DNA of 64,000 nucleotides from Icerya purchasi (taxonomy: Eukaryota; Arthropoda; Insecta; Hemiptera; Monophlebidae): the NCBI GenBank assembly GCA_039619475.1, contig CM077116.1, positions 457,373,576 to 457,437,575 on the forward strand, in the 5' to 3' direction. Every line of letters starts with the position of its first letter. The first letter of the stretch is position 1. The notes beneath the pieces are model-generated. The model worked only from the letters and a program-made list of their open reading frames with translations. It was not told where the DNA came from and searched no databases. A program made the position numbers and the translations under genes. Positions 23,681 to 32,719 of the stretch are shown in pieces.

Positions 23681-24045
23681 TGTAACATATATATATATTG
23701 AAGAAACGATATTACGATTTATTCTTAATCAACGTTAATGCAACAATTAAAGAACCACATTAAATATGTGGTGTTTTCAATATTCAGATTATAGAAAACA
23801 AGTGATTACGATGCTAATTTAGAAATTCCAGATGTAATTTGAATTTGGTTCACCGAAGCAATAACTGCTCTCTGTTGTTTGAGCATAATATCCCATTTTA
23901 ATTGTATATTTTACCGTATAAGGTGTATTAAAAAATAAATGATTATTTTTTACTTCTTAATGCGTTTTCATTCAATTTTTTGAGTAAACCTTGAAGCTGT
24001 TTTTTTTATTGAACTATTTTATCTATTCAACCTTATTTCAAACAT

Positions 24046-25261
24046 ATGTGTCACTCTTTATTAGTAGAGGAACCACTCAAACCAATCACACTGAATAGTT
24101 GTAGAGATGTTTATTCTTCTGCCGGTTGATCGGTTAAACATACACGATCAGAATAATTAAATGGTACCAGTTTTACTCTAAACTGTTAGCTTCAGCAAGT
24201 TCGCAAATTCACGTAATCGTTAATAATCGATTTAATCGGTGCGTATGTTTTTAATTGATCGGAGGAGAAAAACGAAAAAAACGTCGATTAAAATTGCTTT
24301 TTATCATTATTGATAATAGTCAAGGGAATAATAAGTAGTCGAGATTAGAATTAAAAAAAAAAAAAATAGAATCCACGTACCCGGCATGAACCACCGGCAA
24401 CCATTTTCCTAGAAATCGCAACATAATAAACAGGAAATTTTCACGCAGTTTCAGTGATTATTTAATTTCAACAATGGTAAACGGCTAATAAATTGTAAAC
24501 ATTCTATCAAAGGCTTTACGGAAGTGCCCTTTGCGTGATTCCGTTTGAAAGCCATTTTCCATCCACAGCGGACAAATCATGACAATCAGTTATTGAACAG
24601 GAATTGAGGTCAGTGTAATTTAATAAAATTACTGATTACCGTGCAAACTGTTTTTGCGTTTGTACTTTTTATAACAAAATATCGACAGCCTCCATTTGTA
24701 TATGCGGGCCACGATTTGAGTACAGGCGCATTTTTAAAATGACTAAGCCGGACACAGACGTCTGAAGTATTTCGTTACAATCTCTAAATCGGAACTTTTT
24801 CTTCCTTGAGAGATTTCGCCGTAAAAGCGGCAATTCAACTGAGACTGATGAACACGATTTAGCCGTCATAATCTTTACAGGCGCACACAGACGACAAATT
24901 CTGAGATTAAATGTGAGTACAAAGAGTTATCTCTATAGGCGCCTAAATGTTCACTCCGCCGTTGCAAGGATAAACCAACACTGAGGTACTTCATGTTGCG
25001 AGACGAATTCGATTTGTGTTGAACTACATGCACTGAAGCCCGCGTCCTATAAAAAGTATGTTCGAAGGACCGACAGAACCGGGAAAAAACAAACACAAAA
25101 CTGCGGAGAACATTAATGAGAGACGGTTTTGTACAGAATTAACGAAGAATTCATAAATCATAGATTAAATCTAAGTGTACTTGTAATAACGATAATTTAT
25201 GTATGTATGGAGATTTTCATGCGTGTGTACGTATATGGGTGTTAATGTATATATGTGTATA
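24046..25261. other. no gene recognised
   Basis: AT-rich sequence, two short minus-strand frames (24669-24869, 24875-25096) without known motifs. Nothing supported. Confidence 0.4.
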
Positions 25262-25269
25262 AATACAGA

Positions 25270-25553
25270 CAGGGCCGTATCCGTGAGGAGCCCCCCCCCC
25301 CGAAATATCTGCGAATTAATAATTACTTGAATTAAATGGACCGAAATTCAGAATAGATTTATTTCCTTTCAATTTTTGACAAAAGAAAAGAAAAAATTGA
25401 AATTTTTATGAATTCTATGGGAACGACTATTTTTTATTTGTTTTTATTGCACCATTTATAAAGATAATACTACACTAAGACACACATTAAAAATATTTTC
25501 GTAACCCCCCCCCCCCCCCCCCCCCCCGAAATTTTGGTCTAAATACGGCCCTG
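25270..25553. mobile_element. hAT-type MITE
   Basis: The ends are an 11-base terminal inverted repeat: CAGGGCCGTAT at 25270-25280 and its complement ending at 25553. The flanks AATACAGA (25262-25269) and AATACAGG (25554-25561) match at 7 of 8 positions, the 8-bp duplication length of hAT transposons. CAGGG-type ends are also usual for hAT. The 284-bp element has no transposase. Just inside each end is a C-run followed by CGAAAT, both in the same orientation (25291-25301 and 25504-25527). Minus-strand frames rich in Gly arise from the C-run and are not genes. Confidence 0.8.
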
Positions 25554-25561
25554 AATACAGG

Positions 25562-25817
25562 TATGCATCTGTGAGTGTGTTCGTACATGTGTGCATAAGT
25601 AATTGTGTTATTTGCTTTAGATAATAATTTTTTTTTTTTTTTTCCATTGTACCGACAGTAGTCTGCCATAAACAATGGTGATATAAGAATATAAGGAAAG
25701 GGGGGAAAATTGGAGAAAAATGGAATGAATAGAAAAGGAAAAGGAAACGAATATTAACCTGACAGTTCCAACGAAATGCCCGATTCAGGTCTTAAGAAGA
25801 AAATGGTTTATTTGTCC
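25562..25817. other. no gene recognised; flank of LINE A
   Basis: Contains a T-run (25629-25643) and purine-rich sequence. It precedes the poly(A) end of the minus-strand Jockey-like element. It could hold another retroposon tail; no coding sequence seen. Confidence 0.35.
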
Positions 25818-25929
25818 TTTTTTTATTTATTTATTTTTTTTTTTATTTTTTTTTTTTTTTTATTAATTTATTTATTTTCACACTACATAACGATTATGCG
25901 TAGTGTCTCCGAGAGCAATATAATAGCGC

Positions 25930-27762
25930 TTAAGTTATCGGAAGTGCATCCCGGCACCACTTTTTCCTTTTCAGTCGCCGGCTAGATCTGGCTGGAAGAT
26001 CAATAGTGAACATTCGGTATATAAGTGGATTCGAGCTAAACTGAAGTTTCTCAAAGAACTTTTTGTACTGTTCCGCATAAATCACGTATAGAACATTCAA
26101 GTCCGCATGCAATGTGTCGTTGGATACGAAATAAGGCGCAGATACCATTGTACGGAGAATCTTGGACTGCTGTTGCTGTATCCTAAGGAGGTTGCTTCGA
26201 CACGTTGTTCCATATAGCTCTAATCCATATCTCCATATTGAAGCGATAACCGATAAATATAAATTCCGCTTTACGGCCAGGTTTAGAACTGATTTTCGTC
26301 CTAGCAGCGGCCATAGCAACCTAGCCCTAATTATTATAGATTTTCTTGTATTTTCCACGTGATCACACCACGTTAATCGTCTATCCATATGCATTCCAAG
26401 ATAGTGCACGGAGTCTACTTTCGGAATTTGCGAGTTCTCAAATTTCAAGTGTGAACATCTTACTCGTCGGTTTGTGAATAAAATGTGACGACATTTAGTT
26501 GGGTTGAACGATATGCGCCAGAGGCATGCCCATTTCTCTAGCCTATTCAGATGATTTTGAACAGCAGCGTTTGCATACGTAACATTCGTATTAGATGCGA
26601 GTATCGCAATGTCATCAGCGAATGTAGCTAGTAACGTTAGATTAGAAATTGGTACGTCCGCGGTATAGATGGAATACAATAAAGGCCCTAGCAAACTGCC
26701 TTGAGGTACTGACGATCTGATTGAATGTATTTCCGAGAGTAAATCCTTTATTTTAACCACAAACGAGCGTTCGGACAAGTACGATTTGAGTAATAGATAA
26801 ATATCTTCATTAAGAATTTGCCGCAATTTATACAGCAATCCTGGATGCCAGACCTTATCGAATGCCTGCGTGACATCTAGAAACACCGCGGAACATACCT
26901 CGCGTTTCTCCAACGTTAACGAAATTGCGTCAACTAATCGGTGACACTGACGAATCGTAGAGTGATCCGTGCGAAAACCAAATTGATGATTCGGTAGCAC
27001 ATCTCGGTTACTTATAACCGGATCAATACGATTTAAAATTAGCTTCTCCAAAACCTTCGATAAAGAGGAGAGCAAGCTAATCGGTCGATATGATGAAAGC
27101 TCTATCCGCGGTTTCCCCACTTTATGAACCATCATTATAATCGACTTCTTCCATATTTTAGGGAAGTACCGCATCCTTAGAACCGCATTAAAGATGTAAC
27201 AAAGAAGAATAGCTGCTTTCCGCGGTAGTCGCGGGATTATTTCCCCGGTAATTCTATCGAAGCCAGGAGCCTTACGTAGTGGTATATTCCGAAGGCATAC
27301 GAGAACTTCTCTTTGCGAAAAGACCTTAGTAGCTTGTTCACACCGACGAGGTTTTTCCAATGCTCTTTGTATATAGTCAGAATGCTCCTTGTTGCGATCA
27401 GAGTGTGGTGTAAAGACCGTGTCAAGATGGTCCGCAAAAGCATTTGCCTTTTCCTTGTCTGTTTTAACCCAAGTGTTGTTCGATCTAATATTATATGGTT
27501 CTTCCGACTGACTTAACAGTTTTTCAAATGACGTCCATACAGGCTTTTCCCCATCGTTAATGGACTGCGTGTAATGATTAAAAGTCTTATTTTTGTACTC
27601 CTTGATTCTGATCTTTAGTTTGTTTTGCAACTCATTGTATCTGTTGTATAAGGATGGGTAACGACCACGCTGCCATCTCCTTCTTGCTGACCTGGTTTCT
27701 TTTATTAATTTTCTTATTTCTACGGGTATATACAGGTTTTGAAAAGATTTTTTTGATGTCAT
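25930..27762 (-). CDS. LINE A ORF2: reverse transcriptase part (610 codons, open)
   Basis: Non-LTR reverse transcriptase that copies the element's RNA at the nicked target. Motifs in order (residues of this open frame): IPLRKAPGFDRITG 160-173, SYRPISLLSSLSKVLEKL 224-241, NHQFGFRTDHST 258-269, FLDVTQAFDKVW 294-305 (first catalytic Asp), SVPQGSLLGPLLY 351-363, FADD 381-384 (catalytic Asp pair), then a thumb with LGMHMDRRLTWCDHV and a C-terminal block ending in a basic tail. The catalytic residues are all present. The first Met is not the natural start: the frame continues the endonuclease upstream after a 1-base slip in an A7 run at about 27750. Jockey clade is inferred from the motif wording and from lack of an RNase H domain. 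Confidence 0.9.
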   Translation of the reverse strand: MTSKKSFQNLYIPVEIRKLIKETRSARRRWQRGRYPSLYNRYNELQNKLKIRIKEYKNKTFNHYTQSINDGEKPVWTSFEKLLSQSEEPYNIRSNNTWVKTDKEKANAFADHLDTVFTPHSDRNKEHSDYIQRALEKPRRCEQATKVFSQREVLVCLRNIPLRKAPGFDRITGEIIPRLPRKAAILLCYIFNAVLRMRYFPKIWKKSIIMMVHKVGKPRIELSSYRPISLLSSLSKVLEKLILNRIDPVISNRDVLPNHQFGFRTDHSTIRQCHRLVDAISLTLEKREVCSAVFLDVTQAFDKVWHPGLLYKLRQILNEDIYLLLKSYLSERSFVVKIKDLLSEIHSIRSSVPQGSLLGPLLYSIYTADVPISNLTLLATFADDIAILASNTNVTYANAAVQNHLNRLEKWACLWRISFNPTKCRHILFTNRRVRCSHLKFENSQIPKVDSVHYLGMHMDRRLTWCDHVENTRKSIIIRARLLWPLLGRKSVLNLAVKRNLYLSVIASIWRYGLELYGTTCRSNLLRIQQQQSKILRTMVSAPYFVSNDTLHADLNVLYVIYAEQYKKFFEKLQFSSNPLIYRMFTIDLPARSSRRLKRKKWCRDALPIT

Positions 27763-28567
27763 TTGTGTTCTTTAGTTTGATCTTCAAGTCAATATTATTT
27801 TCAATTATACTTGAAAAGATATTCCAGTTAGTGGTATGATTTGTAAGTCTCTGCTGATTGAGTACGGTTTTAGGACTTATACCTAAGGTGGCAACCACTG
27901 GAACATGATCGGATGACAGATCGATGATTGTTCTGCATTCCCTGTCGTATCTTTGAAGGCCACAAATGATAAAGAAATCTAAGACGTCCGGAAGCCTATT
28001 GAGATGCCCCGGCCAATATGTAGGAGTCATTGGAGATAAAACGGCAAGTGCGTTGTTCCGTATTGATTTGTACAGTATCTTTCCGGCTGGGTTTGTTATT
28101 CTCGATCCCCACATACTGTTTTTGGAATTATAATCTCCACCGCATATGAATACATTTCCTAATTTGTTGAAAATTGTATTCTAGTCCATTTGTGGTATAC
28201 AGAAACCTGGGTGACAGTAAATTGCGGCTACTGCTATATCCTTTCCAAGTGTTTCGACGTTTACCGCTACAATCTGGTATGCGAATGTGCTGTATGCAAA
28301 GTTTTTATATTGTTTGTATATATCTCTGACTAATACCATTGAACCCCCATCAGCTGTTCCATCCGGGTGGTGAGCCGAGTATGCTACATAACCACGAACT
28401 TTGAAACTCTTTTCATACGTGAGATGGGTTTCTGTGATTAGTGCAACATCAATTACATTTTGTCGAAGGAAAAGTTCAAATTCATTTCTTTTTTGAGTAA
28501 TGCCATTCGCATTCCATAGCACTATCACGAGTGAGTGTTGTGTGATTATATTAGTGTTGTTTAACAT
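27745..28567 (-). pseudogene. LINE A ORF2: apurinic-type endonuclease part (stop and frameshift)
   Basis: Begins at ATG 28567 and encodes an exonuclease-endonuclease-phosphatase domain that nicks target DNA. Visible blocks: VLWNANGI (Asn), LITETHLT (Glu), GGSMVLVRD, then after a TAG near 28182 in the same frame CGGDYNSKNSMWGSR, and SSDHVPVVATLG (Ser-Asp-His) near 27900. The upstream open part is 28181-28567 and the downstream one 27632-28114. A run of seven A's on the coding strand (about 27747-27753) shifts the frame; removing one A joins KNTNDIKK to SFQNLYIP of the reverse transcriptase. The start overlaps the ORF1 stop by one base. Confidence 0.85.
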
Positions 28568-28958
28568 TATGGAAGTGATTTTTCAATAACTTTCGTCAAC
28601 AGTGATATTAATGGATTTATTGTAGATTTGAATTCGTTGAGGAACGTTGTCAACATTATTGAAATTTCATTAGGGTTATTGCTGTAGTTGTTATTGGTAT
28701 GCCCAATGTACGTCTGACCTGTATCCGTTTGGTTCCCGGCGTAGTTTATACTTCCTGCTCGAACGGCATTAGCGTATGATCCTCGATTCGCTGTGCTTAG
28801 CATTCCATTAGAATAACTATCTCTAGGAACATCGGGAACGTTGATATTTTCATGAACCCCGGGCATGAGACGAACGTATTTTATTGTAGAATTCAGTTTG
28901 TTGTTTGTATACAGAGCATCCCCTATAGCTTGACGGGTGGTTACTATCGCATGAAGCA
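28567..28958 (-). pseudogene. LINE A ORF1 (gag-like) C-terminal fragment
   Basis: Minus-strand frame ending ...LTKVIEKSLP with stop TAA at 28567-28569. It lies directly upstream of ORF2, has an Asn/Ser-rich middle (GSYANAVRAGS, NNNYSNNPNE) and no zinc knuckles in the part that remains. Such a low-complexity stretch between the nucleic-acid-binding part of ORF1 and ORF2 is common in Jockey elements. The zinc-knuckle part would lie upstream and has been lost by 5' truncation, or by a rearrangement at about 28958. Confidence 0.6.
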
Positions 28959-28959
28959 T

Positions 28960-29165
28960 GGCCCCAGTGAATTATACCATAAGTTAATATCGGCCGATAT
29001 AATGCTAGATATATACGATAAAGGTGACTGGAGTTAAGATGTTGACTAAGATGGTAGAGTAAGAAGTTTAACCTCCGTAATTTAGATCCAAAGTATATAA
29101 AATGTTTATTCCAGAGCAATTTATAGTCCAAAAAACACCAAGGTATTTAATGTTCAATACTCTTT
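28960..29165 (-). pseudogene. LINE B: RT thumb piece (minus orientation)
   Basis: Encodes ERVLNIKYLGVF, then in the next frame DYKLLWNKHFIYFGSKLRRL and LALYRPILTYGIIHWGHA, the thumb of a non-LTR reverse transcriptase just after the palm. The reading stops abruptly at the 5' end of LINE A. The next segment of the same protein appears on the opposite strand at 29210-29400, which points to an internal inversion. Confidence 0.7.
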
Positions 29166-29199
29166 CTAATAAGCTATAGGTCATCCTTCTCAAAATATT

Positions 29200-29420
29200 A
29201 TATGCACTAATAATTTCATCGTCTAACAGTTAAATTATTATTCAAGAACTTCAAAGAATTCAAAATCATTGTCTACGAATAGTACTAAATAAACCACGAT
29301 ACACTAACATCAACACTATATGCGTGAATATGTAAAAATACCCCGTATATTCAGGAAATAGTAATTACAGAGAATATGCGGAAATTTTTTGAAATCTGAC
29401 TTAATATTAATAAATAATGT
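29200..29420 (+). pseudogene. LINE B: RT C-terminal piece (plus orientation)
   Basis: The plus strand gives IQELQRIQNHCLRIVLNKPR, then PYIQEIVITENMRKFFEI, the end of a non-LTR RT protein (the LQxxQNxxLRxIxNxPRY block). It would normally follow the thumb block that lies on the minus strand at 28960-29165. Stops are present. Head-to-head placement fits twin priming or a later inversion. Confidence 0.6.
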
Positions 29421-29879
29421 AGGTTCTTATGATTATCAAACCCTAAAGCTCAGATACAAAAAATATAAACATTGAAGGGGATAAGCACATACTATTAACT
29501 TAAAGGAATAATTCTACGAAATTCTTGTGTCTGACGACTGCATAATGTCTAAATTATTTGTATTTCGTATTAATGTTAAGCAAGTTGCGAATTTCGATTT
29601 CTCGACGCGTACGTAATATTCGTTATCGAGTAAATTAGTATAGATCTTCCTTTATTTTCTGGAAGGATTTACGCATGTATGCAGGGTTTTTTTTTATTGT
29701 TTTTCCCGCAAACTAAATTTAGTTATTTACAAATAATAATAAGAAAATTGATAACAAACATGCTCCTATCCGATAAGAAACACTCGTTTTCGGTACGGAT
29801 AAAACAAAATTTAAATGTTTTATATTATTATATAGAAGTGTATAAATATACGTTTGTTGTTGTTGTATTGTTATCCCGA
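29421..29879. other. decayed AT-rich sequence within the LINE B zone
   Basis: No block of RT could be read here on either strand. The 29679-29894 plus frame and the left part of the 29719-29991 minus frame are AT-rich and not coding-like. Possibly an old insertion that separates the two RT pieces of LINE B. Confidence 0.35.
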
Positions 29880-30425
29880 CTGAGTTTAAGGTAATCCCAA
29901 TGGGATTTAGGCAGCTGTAAATCGTGAATTTGGTTTTATTTAAATTAACTTTGAGGCGATTTTCACATATCCAGTTGCTAATTTTTGTCAAATCTGATTG
30001 TATTAGACTCTATAATGTGTTGCGTTCCCGTGCACTTACTAAGATAGCAGTATCATTCGCGTAGCAGAAAATATTTCTAGTTATCTGCACTTGTAGCGTG
30101 ATAACAAGCGGCTACAATCAGTTCCGACTGTAGTTTTGCGTGTACACTGGCGTTGCATAAAGCAATTTCCAAGAACACCACCTATTCTGTACAGCTAAAT
30201 TGTACAGATAGTCTCGACGCTCGAGATCGAGCTAACGAAATATAAGAGAATTCTTTCAGTTAAATATAAAGTAAACTAACGTAGTATACTACCACGAAAC
30301 CCGCAGTGATGTAATTTTTGTATTAAAATGTCATGATCGACCACATCGAACGCCTTTTCCAGGTCTAAATACACTGCCGCTACAGAACGACCTAGTTCCA
30401 AGTACTTAACTATAAATGAGCCAAA
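29880..30425 (-). pseudogene. LINE B: RT palm piece, catalytic motif mutated
   Basis: The minus strand encodes AVYLDLEKAFDVVDHDIL (first catalytic Asp) near 30340-30395, then, after degenerate sequence, FCYANDTAILVSARERNTL near 30015-30070 and LTKISNWICENRLKVNLNKT near 29930-29995. The YADD box reads YAND, so the second catalytic Asp is lost. At least three stops. It sits head to head with the plus-strand LINE C at about 30425-30500. Confidence 0.75.
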
Positions 30426-30501
30426 TTGTATCATCAGTACATCTTTCTGGTAGTAAACAGTATTGTTTTTTACTAAAGGTTTGTAGGAAAGCTAATATTC
30501 T

Positions 30502-31326
30502 GTGTTTCATGCACTTTTTAAATATTTCGGAAATAATCTCCAAAATAGAGAATTCGTCGTTCGCATTGCCAACACATTTTCAGGTACACATGGACTGCTA
30601 AATGGTGTGCCCCAGGGAGCTGTTCTCAGCCCTACTCTTTTCATCATCGGCATCGACGACCTAGCCATCTCGGTTCCTCCTCTCGTCATAAAAGCACTCT
30701 ATGCAGATGATTTCTACATAGCCATCAGCTGTCAAGATCCAAAAGTCGGAGAAAACCTGCTCCAAAAAGCAGTCAATCAAATAATAAAATGGGCTCGGAG
30801 CAACGGACTCAGAATATCACAAGAAAAATCCATCGCAATTCACTCCTGCAAGCATTACAGATGTCCAAAAAATCTTAACATCAATATCGATAATATACCT
30901 TTGCCACTTTCTAACAGTATCAAATATGTCGGGGTTATCTTCGACAACACCGCTTCCTGGAGTCCACAAATTCAAAACTTCAAAAGCAGATGCTTCAAAA
31001 AGATTAACGTATTAAAAAAGCTAGCTCATACTTCATACGGATCCGACAGATTCACACTTAGAAAGCTTTATCACACACTTATCCGACCAATAATCGACTA
31101 CGGTTCACCTCGGTATGGATTCGCCTCTCAATCTCGACTCGATTCACTGAATACCATTCACAATACATGTCTATGATTAATCACAGGCGCATTTCGAACA
31201 ACTCCTGTTGAAAGCCTTCAAAGCGAATCATCAGAACAGCCATTAAACATTCGAAGACATTTTATCTCCACAAATGCTATCCTCAACATCCTCACAAACC
31301 CCAACTTCAGCAGCTCTCTCCATTTC
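30502..31326 (+). pseudogene. LINE C ORF2: reverse transcriptase C-terminal half
   Basis: Motifs: GLLNGVPQGAVLSPTLF, then ALYADDFYIAISC (intact YADD), QIIKWARSNGLRISQEKS, YVGVIFDNTASWSPQI, and a thumb (YHTLIRPIIDYGSPRYGFAS). A TGA at 31174 interrupts the frame; sequence continues in the same frame (ITGAFRTTPVESLQSES) toward RNase H. The N-terminal RT fingers and the endonuclease are missing. The nominal start codon has no meaning for a truncated copy. Confidence 0.85.
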
Positions 31327-31959
31327 ATGAGCCCTTCCAACTCCCTCGTTAACAACAATAACAATCTTCTAAAATCAATCATGCTAAAGAACACTATTAT
31401 CCAACACTTTCCCAGCAATATCAATCCGCCCTGGACCTCATACACTCCAAAGATAGATCTGTCACCCACGCACCTGAATAAATCTCAATCTAACCATCTC
31501 ATCAATAATCGTCACTTCAACAACCTCCTTACCAAATATCCAAATTTCGTCGAAATATACACTGACGGTGCCAAATCAAGCGGAGCAGGATGCTCAATTA
31601 TTCACGATCAAAATGAAATACCATACCCACTACCGCCACATTTCACAGTACTCTCAACTGAACTCGACGCCCTCAAATTAGCCACAAACTACTCTGTGGA
31701 TCTCTCAACAAACAATATTCTAATTCTAACAGACTCACTGTCAGCACTCCTCACAATCCAAAACGATCATAAAAAGAAACAACACCCCATTTCTCAAGAA
31801 ATAGCAAGTACCCTCTCATTTTCACACAAAGAAATCATCTTGTGTTGGATACCATCCCATTGTAACATCCGTCAAAATGACATTAGCAAAACGGTCCTTG
31901 ATCATCTCCCCAATTCCAAACGTTCCAGTTCCTCTTTCGGACTTGAAAATATCCAGTAA
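31327..31959 (+). pseudogene. LINE C ORF2: RNase H domain
   Basis: Type I RNase H, which removes the RNA strand after cDNA synthesis. Catalytic-type blocks: VEIYTDGAKSSGAGCS (Asp), LSTELDALKLA (Glu), NNILILTDSLSALLTI (Asp), CWIPSHCNIRQND (His/Asp region). All four acidic/His positions look preserved. The frame runs past a 1-base slip near 31880 and then ends out of frame at 31959, so the last ~25 codons are not natural. Confidence 0.85.
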
Positions 31960-32344
31960 ATCCGTCGCATATAAATCCTTCCAACAACACTGGAATCAGA
32001 TCCCAGACACAAACAAACTAAAAACCATAAAGAAAACCGTAGATGTCTGGCAAACTTCATATCAAAAATCCAGAAAAAACGAAGTCGTACTATTCAGACT
32101 AAGAGCAGGCCACTCAGCTCTCACTCATGGCTATATATTAAACAAACAGCCTCGACCTATATGTGAATCCTGCACAGTTCCCATCTCCATCAAACACATA
32201 CTAATCGATTGTTCAAAATTTCAAACCCAAAGAGACCTATACATCCAAAACGAATCTCTCGAATCTCTACTTTCAGACAATGATACCGAAACATACAAAC
32301 TCTTCTCCTTCTTGCAAGCTATCAGTCTCTACTCCCTAATTTAA
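31877..32344 (+). pseudogene. LINE C ORF2: C-terminal tail with Cys/His motif
   Basis: Continues RNase H in the shifted frame: LAKRSLIISPIPNVPVPLSD, a SFQQHWNQIPDTNKL block, LFRLRAGHSALTHGY and CESCTVPISIKHILIDC (C-x2-C-x7-H-x4-C), the classic end of I/R1-like ORF2 proteins. Stop at 32342-32344, followed by about 50 bases of 3' UTR and the A-run. Confidence 0.8.
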
Positions 32345-32402
32345 ATTCAAACAGTTCTCACGTCTCTAGCCATAAGGCTGTACATGGCGTAAAAAAAAAA
32401 AA

Positions 32403-32719
32403 TATATTATAAGAATACTGCCAACTAATGAAGGATACATAATATTTAATTGGGAAAAAGGTTACAGACAGAACCTTTATATATATTTCTAAGTCTTATA
32501 CTTGTTGTGGCCGCTCACCATATTGCCGGCGATTTCGGCAAAATATTTACAATAATAATAATAATATTACAAAATATGGTAAAACGATTGAGAAGAGAGA
32601 TCAGTATACTAACATAATACGTACATAAAGTTAACAGAAGTAAGAAAGTTGTAAGAGAAATACAAAACATATATAGAAACATAAAAAAAGGATGAAATGC
32701 CAAAATCAGAGCACATTCA
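32403..32719. other. no gene recognised
   Basis: AT-rich linker between LINE C and LINE D with five to six AAT units at 32549-32566. The AAT units could be the tail of another I-like LINE, but no body is visible. Confidence 0.4.

Larger units (their letters stand above)
22665..24045 (-). repeat. dispersed repeat, copy 2, interrupted
   Basis: Reverse-complement partner of 8040-8690. Homology covers 22670-22848 and resumes at about 23558, running to about 24040. The interruption falls where copy 1 has only an A-run next to an AAT run, so ~705 bases were gained here, including the palindromic insertion and a LINE-like 3' end with an (AAT)n tail. Confidence 0.7.
25818..28958 (-). mobile_element. 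Jockey-like LINE (LINE A), 5'-truncated, nearly intact ORF2
   Basis: Minus-strand element with the C-terminal third of ORF1, a full-length ORF2 (endonuclease plus reverse transcriptase), a short 3' UTR and an A-rich tail (T-rich on plus, 25819-25876). ORF1 and ORF2 overlap as TAATG. ORF2 is damaged by one in-frame TAG and one frameshift only, so the copy is fairly young. The 5' end is cut inside ORF1 at about 28958, where it abuts an RT piece of another LINE. No clear target-site duplication was found at the two ends. Confidence 0.85.
30470..32402 (+). mobile_element. RNase H-carrying LINE (LINE C), 5'-truncated
   Basis: Plus-strand 3' half of an I-like LINE: RT palm and thumb, connection, RNase H, Cys/His tail, short 3' UTR and an A-run at 32391-32402. 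One frame runs from about 30502 to 31959 with a single TGA at 31174-31176. A 1-base frameshift near 31880 moves it to the frame that ends at 32344. Only two lesions suggest moderate age. Confidence 0.8.

Noticed and set aside
25456..25675. Two minus-strand frames with Gly runs
   Set aside because: The Gly run is the C-run of the hAT MITE read backwards; flanks have no coding signal.
25818..28958. Target-site duplication of LINE A
   Set aside because: Sequences beside the A-rich tail (about 25800) and the 5' end (about 28960) do not match; the interrupted LINE B frame also does not resume beyond the tail.
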